64,000 nt of DNA, from assembly GCA_023375675.1 (NCBI GenBank), contig JALQBC010000037.1, positions 124,001-188,000 on the forward strand. The letters are read 5' to 3'. Positions 49,089-58,626 of this stretch are shown here, piece after piece. The DNA is from Cytospora piceicola. Its lineage: Eukaryota; Ascomycota; Sordariomycetes; Diaporthales; Cytosporaceae. The notes beneath the pieces were generated by a model. That model was given only the letters and a program-made list of their open reading frames with translations. It ran no database searches and was not told the origin of the DNA. The translations under genes and the position numbers were made by a program. Numbering within the stretch: the first letter of the stretch is position 1; every line of letters starts with the position of its first letter.

Positions 49089-49272
49089 GTTAGGTAGGTA
49101 CGTTCCCAGTCACCTACCTACCTAGGTACCTAGGTACTTAAGTACCTAGGTAGTTAGGAAAGTATGCAGCCGTGGCCCGCATACTTACCCTTGCCTGCTG
49201 CATTACCAAGTCCTATTTCAAGATATCAGCTTATTTCCTTTCCACTACCTACCTAGGTAGGTACCTAGGTAT
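49089..49272. repeat. CTAGGTAC/TACCTAGGTA palindromic repeat cluster
   Basis: Two dense runs (about 49089-49160 and 49245-49272) of overlapping CCTAGGTA and TACCTAGG units. It is the strongest of several such clusters in the window (also about 4617-4701, 9594, 11687, 12294, 18989, 19340, 19460 and 52840). Confidence 0.8.
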
Positions 49273-49587
49273 TCAGACACCTTGGCACCCCCGAGCTATT
49301 ATCGAGGACCATTGCACCCACTGGTTCGGTGCCAGTTCCAACAAGTCACCATTCGCCTTTCGCTCCAGACAATCAGCCCCGAGGCATCCTTCACACGTTC
49401 ATCGACCTTCCTCTATGCTTTATCCATGAGACCTTGTCAAATTCGAAAGCTTCGCCCATCGACGAAGAACAAGGCTCCCCTCCCGTGTTTCATACTGCGT
49501 CAAAACTGCCTCTTGACAACCATGCGCTCTCAGTAGCCAGCTGTCAGCGAACAATAAAAGGCAGTCGCTTCCGAATCTATCGCAGCG

Positions 49588-51543
49588 ATGTCTAAACCGG
49601 CCAAGTCAACCCCGGCCAAGCCCAAGCTGGGCCGTGACCCACGAAATCCGGAACAGATTGAATTTGCTCGAGTCTTTACAGATGAGCAGATCAAATTCGC
49701 TAAGCCTGGCTGGAAGGCTTCTAGGGAAGAATTGAAGAAAGTCCGTGACGAACTTCTCAAGTGCCGTAGCGAGTTCAAAGATGGCAACCTTGTCCCCCAG
49801 AAGGTCTCAGTTCAACCATCTTACAACAAGGCCAGACGGGATATCCAACAAGGCCGGAAAGTCAGTCGCGCCATTTTAGAGGCAGTTCGTCTAATGAGTC
49901 CCGACCACAAGTTCACTATCCAATTCAAGGAGCTGTTGAAGAGATTGGTGATCGACATTTCGGATCTAGATGGGCCTGGACCTGATGTCCCTGTGAAGAG
50001 AAAATCTCCGAAGAAGAAAATTGCAAAGGCTGATCCCAAGCCTGCCAAGCCGGCCGACGCAAATGACGAGTCGGATGTCGACTCTGTCGCGGACGTTCCA
50101 CAAGACAGCCATCCCAGCGACGATGATGCTGACTACAATTCGGATGACGACTCTGTCGCGGACGTTCCACAAGACAGCCATCCCAGCGACGATGATGCTG
50201 ACTACAATTCGGATGACGACTCTGTCGCGGACGTTCCACAAGACAGCCATCCCAGCGACGATGATGCTGACTACAATTCGGATGACGACTCTGTCGCGGA
50301 CGTTCCACAAGACAGCCATCCCAGCGACCAGGACACCTCTCATCTGATAGCAGGTTTGAGGGAGGGACGTCCTAACAAACGCGAGGCTGGCGACGTGTCT
50401 ACGAACGCGGCTGCCGCAGATAACAACCACCCAGCGAAGCGTCAGAAAACCAACCTCGATGAGTATGTGACGGCCATAGACAAGAGTGTTGTCAGATGGC
50501 TCCGAACAACCAAAGGTGCCGCTGCAGTGGAGTATCCCGAGGTCAACAATATGAACACTGCTACGGGGTGCTATCTGTATGAACACGCTATCACAGAGGC
50601 TCAAGAAGTAGTCAACAAGCGTGCAGCAAGCATTATGGAGACTATTGGATCACACGTCGACAAACAGATGGAAGCGCAAGCTCGGGCCAATGATGACCAG
50701 AGCCAGTCGTATTTCAAGAAGAGAGATACGAGGATGACGTTGTCCGAGAAAAAGATTGTCACCCTGGAGACAGAGATGGTCACCCTGGAGACAGAGAACA
50801 AGGCGATGAAGGGGCAGATCGAGGAGATGAAGAAGCAGATTGAGGAGTTGAAGAAGAATGACAACTCGACACGCGAGTATAACCAGAAGAAGCTCGACAT
50901 TGTCTCGACAGCCTTCTCGGAGATTCTTAGAGTCTCGAAGCGAGGCTGCAAGAGAAAGAAGGTGGAATATGGCAGTATTTATGGCATCGTAGACACCGTT
51001 ATGCCATTGCTTGACTCGGACCCAGCCAACAGTGAAAAGGAAGACGAAATTGCCGGCGACGAAACTGCCGGCGACAACAATGCTGGCGACGAAATTGCCA
51101 GCGACAACAATGCCTTTGAAAACATTGCCCTTGACGACAATGCCGCCGACAACAATGCTGGCGACGACCTTGTGGATGCACAGCAAGATCTCGCAACAGG
51201 AATCATTTCGCGAATTGTGGACTTTCAGAAGCCCACACAGGGTATGGCGACACAGGATGTGATCGCTCCCAAGGATGTCTTGATGCCTAAGCGACGGGCG
51301 CCAGAAGAATTCCAGTCGACTGAACAGGAGACCTGGAAATCCCGAATGAGAACCCGACAGATCGAAAACAGAAACCAGGGGCACAACATGGAGCTCTTGT
51401 CGTCGAGCAAGAATACGTCCGACAAACTGGTACCCATGGGAGCGGCCAACGACCAGATAAATCAGTTGACTGATCGCGTGGCTGAGCTGGAGGAAATCAT
51501 CACCCGATATGACAGCAACCCCCTTATCCGCTACCAGCTCTAA
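49588..51543 (+). CDS. EAxRVMS-family protein with acidic repeats and coiled coil, 651 aa
   Basis: Single open frame from MSKPAKSTPAKPK. About residues 80-125 hold the family motif AILEAVRLMSPDHKF followed by DGPGPDVPVKRK, shared with the broken locus at 17.5-18.6 kb. A basic KSPKKKIAKADPK patch follows. Then come four near-identical 23-aa acidic units (SVADVPQDSHPSDDDADYN) at about 165-250. A long coiled coil (KIVTLETEMVTLETENKAMK; QIEEMKKQIEELKK) lies at about 385-440. A second acidic repeat follows at about 485-535, with NNA and GDE units. A short C-terminal helix (LTDRVAELEEIITRY) closes the protein. No signal or membrane segment; nuclear location is plausible. Function unknown; intact despite the repeats. 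Confidence 0.8.
   Translation: MSKPAKSTPAKPKLGRDPRNPEQIEFARVFTDEQIKFAKPGWKASREELKKVRDELLKCRSEFKDGNLVPQKVSVQPSYNKARRDIQQGRKVSRAILEAVRLMSPDHKFTIQFKELLKRLVIDISDLDGPGPDVPVKRKSPKKKIAKADPKPAKPADANDESDVDSVADVPQDSHPSDDDADYNSDDDSVADVPQDSHPSDDDADYNSDDDSVADVPQDSHPSDDDADYNSDDDSVADVPQDSHPSDQDTSHLIAGLREGRPNKREAGDVSTNAAAADNNHPAKRQKTNLDEYVTAIDKSVVRWLRTTKGAAAVEYPEVNNMNTATGCYLYEHAITEAQEVVNKRAASIMETIGSHVDKQMEAQARANDDQSQSYFKKRDTRMTLSEKKIVTLETEMVTLETENKAMKGQIEEMKKQIEELKKNDNSTREYNQKKLDIVSTAFSEILRVSKRGCKRKKVEYGSIYGIVDTVMPLLDSDPANSEKEDEIAGDETAGDNNAGDEIASDNNAFENIALDDNAADNNAGDDLVDAQQDLATGIISRIVDFQKPTQGMATQDVIAPKDVLMPKRRAPEEFQSTEQETWKSRMRTRQIENRNQGHNMELLSSSKNTSDKLVPMGAANDQINQLTDRVAELEEIITRYDSNPLIRYQL
50080..50330 (+). 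repeat. 69-bp tandem repeat in the EAxRVMS-family gene, about 3.7 copies
   Basis: Units spaced exactly 69 bp (CTCTGTCGCGGACGTTCCAC recurs at 50082, 50151, 50220 and 50289), nearly identical at the nucleotide level. The frame is kept (23 codons). Near identity points to recent expansion. Confidence 0.95.
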
Positions 51544-51817
51544 GTACTTCGACTACACACCAAGCCCGCCCCGTAAACATTGTCGACTGCGTGCAGGCTG
51601 CGGCGGCTGATCGAAGCAGTCCCCATTATCTGATGTTTATGTTGAGATGGATAAACTTGCTCCAGAGTTTGAGGAGGAGCTGGACGCATAATTGCCGACG
51701 GCATGTTTTCGTTGGCCTGGTTTCTGGCACCTGGCATGCCGCATACGAGCGGGTAATCATCAACACTTACCTTACGATTGCAGGTCAAAGCAACTTCCGT
51801 CTTCTTGTTTTTTTCAG

Positions 51818-51990
51818 GAACCAAAGTCGGACTGTACATGCAGATCCACAATACATGATGCGTTGACTTTACTTTCTACATAATGAGGTCAGGTTCTTTT
51901 TTTTTTTAAGGACCAAAGTCGGATTGTACATACAGATCCACAATACACGATGCGTTGACTTCACTTTCTACATAATGAGGTCAGGTCCTA
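51818..51990. repeat. ~80-bp tandem duplication (period 92 bp)
   Basis: CCAAAGTCGGACTGTACATG starts copy 1 at 51821; CCAAAGTCGGATTGTACATA starts copy 2 at 51913. Both continue through CACAATACA and GATGCGTTGACTT to TAATGAGGTCAGGT. The copies are separated by a T run. Confidence 0.9.
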
Positions 51991-52420
51991 TGTTATGAGA
52001 TAATCCTTGCCTAAGACCACTACCACAATGGGTCCCGACGACCATACATAAAACAAAACATTGAAGTCTTGATAAAGTCCTGTTGAGTTCAAACCAGGGG
52101 TTAGGTAACCCGCGCCGGCATACGTCATGTCACTCTGTACATGAATAGCGCTGCCCCGTCATGTAATTTCCCAGAGACTCTCGCTTTCCAATGCAATGTG
52201 ACGGAACGGCGTGGGGCCAGGGGTCACCTGACCTGGCGCCTACGCACAGACCAGATGACCCACTAGGCCTCGCTGTACCTTAGTATTTAGACCTTCGATT
52301 GAAAGGGCCTGGCTATGCTTAAGCCTTTCCCTTTCTCTTTAGCCAAAATGCTTACATTTACATTGGAATTGCAGCTTTGCCTCTATCATTCTAGTGCATC
52401 GTGACATGCAACACACTTAC

Positions 52421-52618
52421 TCACTTCATTTCCTGCTCAACAGGTCCATCATAGTTGACGCCGCGAGGAACAATGCCACCTGTCGCGTCTTCAGTATTGG
52501 TGGCTAACGCCTTGCCAAGATGACAGCGACGGGCGATGTCGACGTTAGCACCGTGAAGCTTGCTCTTTATTACAAGGCCTACGAAGGCGAGATCGTTATC
52601 AATTATAAGCACTCTCAA
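52421..52618 (-). pseudogene. Possible ankyrin-repeat gene relic
   Basis: The minus-strand frame reads VIKSKLHGANVDIARR and later IVPRGVNYDG, resembling the HGANVD and RGVNYDG turns of fungal ankyrin repeats. The TPLH-type helices are not preserved, the frame is only 65 codons, and nothing similar continues on either side. A degenerate remnant is the most I would claim. Confidence 0.25.
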
Positions 52619-53468
52619 CCTATGAAGTAGGACAACGCCGACGTTTCCGACATCGTTACCGAGCCGGCGCCCTGGAAGTCTCTATACGAACTCGACTTGT
52701 GTTCTTGGGGAATTCCATAGAGCTCCAGCCCTGACTCTAGGAGCTGATGTCCAGAAGGTATAGTATACGTAGTCGTGTACCAAGCCGATTGGATGGAGGG
52801 GCAGTCGCTTATCTTATAAATCTCGGGGCTAATACCCGAGAGTACCTACCTAGGTAGTCGAAGGGAGTACGAAAAATCGGAAATGACTCCCCAGGCAATC
52901 TTCTAGCTCCCCCTAAGGAAAACCACCAAGAACATCAGCAGAACATCATTAAGATACTACCAAAATACCACCAAAAACTGTAAAAGACTAACGTTATTAT
53001 AACTAGCTACTCGTCTTGTTCAAACATATCCTGGAAGGCCCCCCTGATACCACTCGCTTAGCCGCGAGGGCTGGGGGCCGTTAACTCTACCCCTAACCAA
53101 CCCTACCCTTAATCTGTTCATTTTTGGTGTGCTTGAGGGAGTGAATGATTTCTGGGGGAGTCATTTCAGCGGAATCGAAGGGAGAAGGAGAAGAGAGTAG
53201 CAAATCATGCTCGCAGAACTTGCCATTTTGTTTTCTCAAACCCGCCGATGTACGAAATACTCTGAAATTAGAATGCAACCAATCTTGGGGAAGAGGATGT
53301 GCCTATTCTTTTTCTCTCAAGTCGAAGAGTACTTATAAATCTGGTCATATAGAAGAAATGTGGTGTAGCTATAGTGGTAAAGTGACTTTCCGCAGAGATT
53401 GCACTGTCGCACACTATAGCCCTCCACCTTACCTCGCACAACTCCACCAGGCAGTTAACGATTCCCTC

Positions 53469-54758
53469 ATGTCGATAAAGGAACCTAACAAGCGCAAGCG
53501 CTCATGCGCAAACAAGGATACACCGTATCCTTCCAACAAGGCCGCTAGAACATCGACTGCTGCTATCTACCTACCTACCTACCTACCTACCTACCTACCT
53601 ACCTACCTCCCTACCTACCTACCTACCTACCTACCTACCTACCTACCTACCTACCTACCTACCTACCTACCTACCTACCTACCTACCTACCTACCTCCCT
53701 ACCTCCCTACCTACCTACCTACCTACCTACCTACCTACCTCCCTACCTACCTACCTACCTACCTACCTACCTACCTACTTCCCTACCTCCCTGCATACCT
53801 GCCTGCCTGCCTACCAACCTAATTACCTACCTACCTACTTACCTACCTGCCTACCTACGTGCGAGGAGGAAACTGAGGCCACAAATTCGACCGATGACGC
53901 AGAAAAGCAATTCAAGACGGCGCACCTGAAGGAGCGCCATGCTGCTATCAACCCGGTTTGGTTATTTCACACCAACTACGACAAAATCATTGAGTACATT
54001 CAGAGTGTCCGGGTCAAAATTCAAGACGGAGAAGTCTACGCTCTGGAGGACTCTTCTCAGGATGCACACAAGGTACTTTCGTCATGGTTGGTAAATGGCA
54101 ATGAGATCCAGCCGTGGCTGGCCGAGGCTAACAGAGTCATGAGCAAGAATTACACTTTTGACGGCCCAACTATGAGAAGGCTGAAAAAGCACGGAGTCGA
54201 TCCGTTGCAAGTCTGTCTTCCTGGATTTCAACAGCAGTCTTCCACACCCAATGCATCCCAGTCACAGGCATCGACACCAAAACCGTCCAATTCACAAGCG
54301 TCCGCCCAGACCACGGCAACCACACAGCGAAGGAGCCAAACACGACCGTCGACATCAAAGGCGGGCACTCCGCAAGGAGCAGCACAGGGAGCAGCCACAC
54401 AGAAACCCTCCAGACGCAGGTATCCGCCCATACCGTGACAGCCCCACAAGGAGAGTCCACGTCGCAGGCGTCGATACCGAAGTCGGGCGCTGGGCAAGAA
54501 GTAGCACAGGGAGCATCCACCCAGATTCCGCCATCACAAGCCCAAATGGAAAAGGTACGAGCTCCAAGTCAACCCTCTCTGGAGGAGCGAGTGAAGTATC
54601 TGGAGGATCGAGAGAAGCATCAAGAGGAGCGAATCAAGGGTCTGGAGCAGCGAGTCAAGGATTTCGTGGACTGGAAAAAGGAAATGGAAAGGCTATCAGC
54701 AGACAACTACGAAATCTACCTCGGTGAGCTGGCTAAGCGTCAAGCCAACAGCGGCTAA
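53469..54758 (+). pseudogene. EAxRVMS-family gene interrupted by a TACC microsatellite and a frameshift
   Basis: The ATG at 53469 gives a basic start ([13 protein letters not shown]) like the 47.6-kb paralogue. The frame then enters a (TACC)n tract and stops at 53822. The family domain reappears in another frame from about 53866: [46 protein letters not shown] Ser/Gln/Thr-rich linker follows to a stop at 54438. A third frame carries parallel linker repeats (GAGQEVAQGASTQ), then a C-terminal coiled coil (EERVKYLEDREKHQEERI) to 54758. I tested acceptors after the GTATCC at 54420 and found none in phase, so a frameshift is favoured. It is closest to the gene at 47588. Function unknown. Confidence 0.6.
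53566..53862. repeat. (TACC)n microsatellite with TCCC interruptions
   Basis: About 300 bp, dominated by TACC units with a few CTCC, CTGC and TACTT variants. It lies inside the EAxRVMS-family locus and disrupts its frame. Confidence 0.95.
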
Positions 54759-55010
54759 AAACCGGGATAGTCACAGATGCCAAACCCTCTGGTGTCTATA
54801 ATCTTATGTACGAAGTAGTAGTAGGGAATAGGTCCTATAATTTGTGTTGTGTTCGATCAGATACGAGATAAGCATTATCCGAGGTACTAGTTGACGTTTT
54901 CTACTATACCAGTGTATTTGTTATCTAGGGTTCGCTAATAACTTTTAGTGCTAGAGCCGAATCTTTGAAAACGGCCCCGTAATTACCTGGAGGTAGTGAC
55001 TTGCGGCTTG
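54759..55010. other. Intergenic, no feature seen
   Basis: Normal composition; the 3' region of the preceding locus up to the TIR element. Confidence 0.4.
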
Positions 55011-55164
55011 CTAAGTATGGTGCGCGAGAGCGCTTACTGTGACAAAAACCCTTTTTCCTTAATACGTATACTCCTTCCCGCGAATTTAGTCATTTTATGC
55101 ACTTTGACAGTACTAAAGATTAACAAAATTGAATAAATATCGAATCAACTGAATTAAATTGATC

Positions 55165-55575
55165 AAGGCAAATCGATCAATTAAACAATTAAGTCAAATC
55201 AATCAATCAATCAATCAAGTCAAATCGATCAATCAATCAATCAATCGATTAAGTCAAATCGATCAAGTTAAATCGATCAAGTTAAATCGATCAAGTCAAA
55301 TCGATCAAGTTAAATCGATCAAGTTAAATCGATCAATCAATCAATTAAGTCAAATCGATCAAGTCAAATCGATCAAGTCAAATCGATCAAGTCAAATCGA
55401 TCAAGTCAAATCGATTAAGTCAAATCGATCAATCAATCAATCAAGTCAAATCGATCAAGTTAAATCGATTAATCAATCAATCAAGTCAAATCGATCAAGT
55501 CAAATCGAGTCAAATCAATCGAGTTAAATCAATCAAGTCAAATCATTTAATCGATCAAGTCAATCGATCGATCAT
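55165..55575. repeat. 14-bp satellite (AAATCGATCAAGTY)n inside the TIR element
   Basis: About 25-28 units, with insertions of ATCAATCA steps and C/T variants at the last position. Each unit contains the palindrome ATCGAT. The open frame through it is a by-product of the repeat. Confidence 0.9.
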
Positions 55576-55576
55576 A

Positions 55577-55590
55577 GCTAGGGTTAGGGT
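55577..55590. repeat. Telomere-like TAGGGTTAGGG motif
   Basis: Two TTAGGG-type units at the right edge of the satellite, in the opposite orientation to the CCCTAA repeats at 49005. Confidence 0.6.
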
Positions 55591-55721
55591 CTTAGCCAGG
55601 TTAAAGTAATAAAATGTCTTTAAACGGCTTTACAGTTTTACATATATAGCGTGCACGGCGGTGTACGTCTATTGGAAAAAGGGTTTTTGTCACAGTAAGC
55701 GCTCTCGCGCACCATACTAAG

Positions 55722-57234
55722 TGGGGTGTACCACAAAATAGCCTTTGAATGGGGATCTCGGACCGTCGCTGGTGGAGAGAATTTGACCCATAACTCCGTG
55801 CTTATGGGGCTTTGTGAGAACTCGTCTCCACGTGGCTGTGGATACCAAAGTATGGATCTGGACTCTATCTGTATATAAGTACTGTTTATAGCTGCTTGTT
55901 TCAATGAGAACATTGAAACAATCTAAAGCCGGTGTCTTTTACATGGTGGGATAGTTTTGAGAGATGAAAGTCGCAAGTACGGATCTCTGGCAGACTGGCA
56001 GCACTCAGATTGATGAAGTCTGAAGCTTTATTACATACTCCTCATATACATACTGCTCATCGTGGTTCCGAGCTCGTGAATTGATGATGATGATGGCCGA
56101 GCAGAAAGGGAGGGACCGATGCTGGGTGGACTAGCACCTGATCCGTATCCACTGGTACGGGAAAGGTTCACCTTGCACAACGTCCAAAACGGCCGCTTGC
56201 TGCGCCTATCTGCACGGAAATGACCTCGAAATCTACTTAGACTTCTGCGACTCTCAAATCATGCAGATTCTTAGGCGAGTGCTCGCAGTTGGGCTGAATG
56301 CAAGAGAGGCTTGAAGATGCGTGATGTTAACCAGACTCGCAGCCCCTGGGTGTGTACCGTGGCCATTGGGCGTTGGTTCCGGTGGTATATTATGGTACCC
56401 TTACTGCACTGGGAGCCCTCCCAAGCATGAAATATGCATATATGAAGCCCTAATTTCAGATAGCCACTTGTCCGACCTATCGTCCTCGAGATGTGTTGGC
56501 CAGTCTGCCAGTCTGCCGGTTTATTGTGACCTCGAATGTTCGAATAAAGCAGGTCAGGTCTCGAGCACACATAAGCGGTGTGGATCCCCCCTCTGACGTG
56601 TAAATCCAGACCCACTTTGACGCTTCAACACATTTGAAAATCTCACGGTAATAGATTGTGTCTTGAAAATCACCTGGGGGCGCAAAATGCGCCGGAAAAT
56701 TCTCGTTGGTTGCTCACCTGCAAGATAGCCTGGATATGTACCAGGATACGAGACAGCCGGCCGAGTGATTGGCGACGGCCGCTTCAATGTGGGGAGATGG
56801 TCATGCACAAGCCGACCATGCCTGCAGTATGAGGCGACAAACGCCGTCAAGACTGGTCCAATAAGGCACTGGTTTTGAGCGGCTTTGTCAGCTTGACCCT
56901 GGTAAAGCTGTTCACTCATATATGAGTACTGTTGCAGTTGGGCAGCGCCGTGGCAGGCGTGGGTGGCAGCGTCCTGGCGCCAGGGTTCCTTGCACTTCCC
57001 AATACTCCCCCGGTCATCAAGTGGTACGTTGAGCAAAGCAGCAATGATAAAATGTGGAGCCCGGGCTACTGCATCCTGGACTGGGGGACCTGCATGCGAT
57101 CAGTCCAGATCCGGGGGCAATCATGATCGGACTGAATCTGGCGTACTGTGGTATTTTACTGGGGCTCCTCTCCTCTCCTCGACCCAGACTCCTCTTCTTG
57201 CTCCCCTTTCGACTCCGTAACTGTCTCGAAAGAG
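55722..57234. other. Intergenic; no supportable gene
   Basis: Frames of 60-160 codons overlap here on both strands (the longest is 56554-57036 minus), but none shows domains, consistent composition or good splice context. The last ~150 bases are C/T-rich (CTCCTCTCCTCTCCTCGACC), a likely leader for the gene at 57235. Confidence 0.4.
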
Positions 57235-58626
57235 ATGGGGAAAAGCGAATATTCTCGAACCGTGACGGGGAGTGATTCGGGTTATGGGGATGAGTCTACG
57301 GAGAGATCGTCTTCGTCTTCTCTGCACCCCTTAGGTGAGTGACCTGACTCGCTCGTTCTTCCTTGACCGCAAGTTGAGACACGCGAACTTCTTCAGGTTA
57401 CTGACATTCGCATGGTCTCCAGCTCGCAAGGGCTACGAGATTGGCCCAGCCTCCAAGTTACAGATCGGAGACGTCAGTGCAACTCTTATCCAACTCCACC
57501 AGAAACTATTGCTGACCCAATCAAAAGGTCTTCGAGTTTCTCTGGGCCGATTGTCCGGAGTTCGAGTATGAGTGGAAATGTCTGGGCTACACGCGGTTCA
57601 TTGTCCTCCGGCATTCCGATAGCTTCCCTCATTACTGCGCCTGCGTGTGCGTATAAGAAAAGTGTCCACAACGTGCTCGAGACCGCTGACTGACCTTCGC
57701 CGACCAGGCCTATTTCCGTAGGTGCAAAGAGGGACTTTGCCAAGCCGGGTATCGACAGCCTCCAGCAGGGCTACGTATACGCATCTGGAGAGCGGGAACG
57801 AGACCGTGACGGATCCGACGCACAGGTACCCTACGGACAGCAAAAGGGCCTGCCCCAGCTGCCCTACTCATCCGTCGGGATACACCTGCACAGCAGCCGC
57901 CACCGTGTCAAGGATGACTCGCGGGCCAACTACGCCGACGTCGTCGAGGTCGACCACGAGGCGCAGGTGATGGTCATTGGCGATGTGGCCCGGTACTTCG
58001 ACCGGGTCCGGAAGAACGTCAACAAGGCATTCATGCGGCAGATCCTGAGGGATGCGCTGGGGGATTACTGTCAGCGGAAGAAGAGCGAATCTGAGGCGGC
58101 CAATGTCAGGGGCTGGGGAAACAGTACCGTGTCGCTTGTGAAGTCAAGTGCTGATGACACAGAGCGGAACAATATTGCCCATGGAACTGAGATGGAGCTT
58201 GATGAGAACCAAGCTGAGGATATACAGGCCGACGGTGAAGGTCGGGCCAACCACCCAGATGAGAGATTTACCGAAGGAAGCCTGAGTGATGAGACGAGGG
58301 ACGAGGACGAAGATGAGTGGTGGGATCGTCAGAGTACCTACACTGTCGATCCTACCCAGTCTACATACACCGTCGATCCCGCCCAGTCTGCAGAGCGGCG
58401 CGCCATCAGAGCTGCTCAACGGGCTAAAGCCCCTTCGAGAAGTGGCAGTCCCGGCGAGGAGGCCGAGGTGGGATTGAGGGCTGGTATGGACAGGGCTGGC
58501 CTACGGAGTCTGCGAAATTTGAGGCGTGGCGCACCGAGTGATGATTATGATGACACACGATCTTTACGTTCTTTGGCAATGGCTGGAAGGGCCCCGTCAG
58601 TCCTATCAAGGAGGTCCAGAAGATAA
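57235..58626 (+). CDS. DUF6590-like protein, 395 aa, four exons
   Basis: Exons 57235-57334, 57423-57472, 57528-57646 and 57708-58626. The introns (88, 55 and 61 nt) have CTGAC branch sites and restore one continuous protein in correct phase. The core has the pattern I associate with fungal DUF6590: IGDVFEFLWADCPEF, then RFIVLRHSDSFPHYCACVPI, then RDFAKPG, then an ANYADVVEVDHEAQVMVIGD stretch, at about residues 45-200. The N-terminus is Ser-rich (DSGYGDESTERSSSSS). The C-terminus is acidic, then Arg/Ser-rich, with a duplicated STYTVDP motif and an SRRSRR end. No signal or membrane segment. Molecular function of the family is unknown. Confidence 0.7.

Larger units (their letters stand above)
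48527..49587. other. Divergent promoter region with telomere-like and CTAGGTAC repeats
   Basis: Lies between two divergently transcribed EAxRVMS-family genes. Positions 49005-49053 hold CCCTAA-type telomere-like repeats. Positions 49089-49160 and 49245-49270 hold dense CTAGGTAC palindromes. GC-rich frames at 48439-48998 overlap on both strands and lack features, so no gene is called. Confidence 0.5.
51544..53468. other. Long intergenic region with a 92-bp duplication; no intact gene
   Basis: Contains an ~80-bp sequence duplicated with 92-bp spacing at 51818-51990. A minus-strand frame at 52421-52618 has ankyrin-like phrasing (HGANVDIA and RGVNYDG); it may be a short ankyrin-repeat gene relic. 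One TACCTAGGTA motif lies near 52840. The small plus frames after 51591 are 3'UTR of the preceding gene. Confidence 0.4.
55016..55716. mobile_element. 701-bp terminal-inverted-repeat element with satellite core (non-autonomous)
   Basis: Terminal inverted repeats of 43 bp are perfect: left 55016-55058 starts TATGGTGCGCGAGAGCGCTT, and the right arm 55674-55716 is its reverse complement. The direct repeat CTAAG flanks both ends (55011-55015 and 55717-55721), giving a 5-bp target duplication. A TA duplication with slightly different ends cannot be excluded, because the flank is nearly palindromic. The interior has no transposase; its middle is a 14-bp tandem repeat, followed by TAGGGTTAGGG. Not RIP-mutated. 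The autonomous partner is not in this window. Confidence 0.8.

Noticed and set aside
53566..55575. Possible CRISPR-like arrays (TACC tract and 14-bp repeats)
   Set aside because: No unique spacers; they are a microsatellite and a satellite. CRISPR arrays are not expected in a fungal nuclear genome.
56554..57036. 160-codon minus-strand frame
   Set aside because: No domain, signal or coherent composition, and competing frames on the plus strand; not supportable as a gene.
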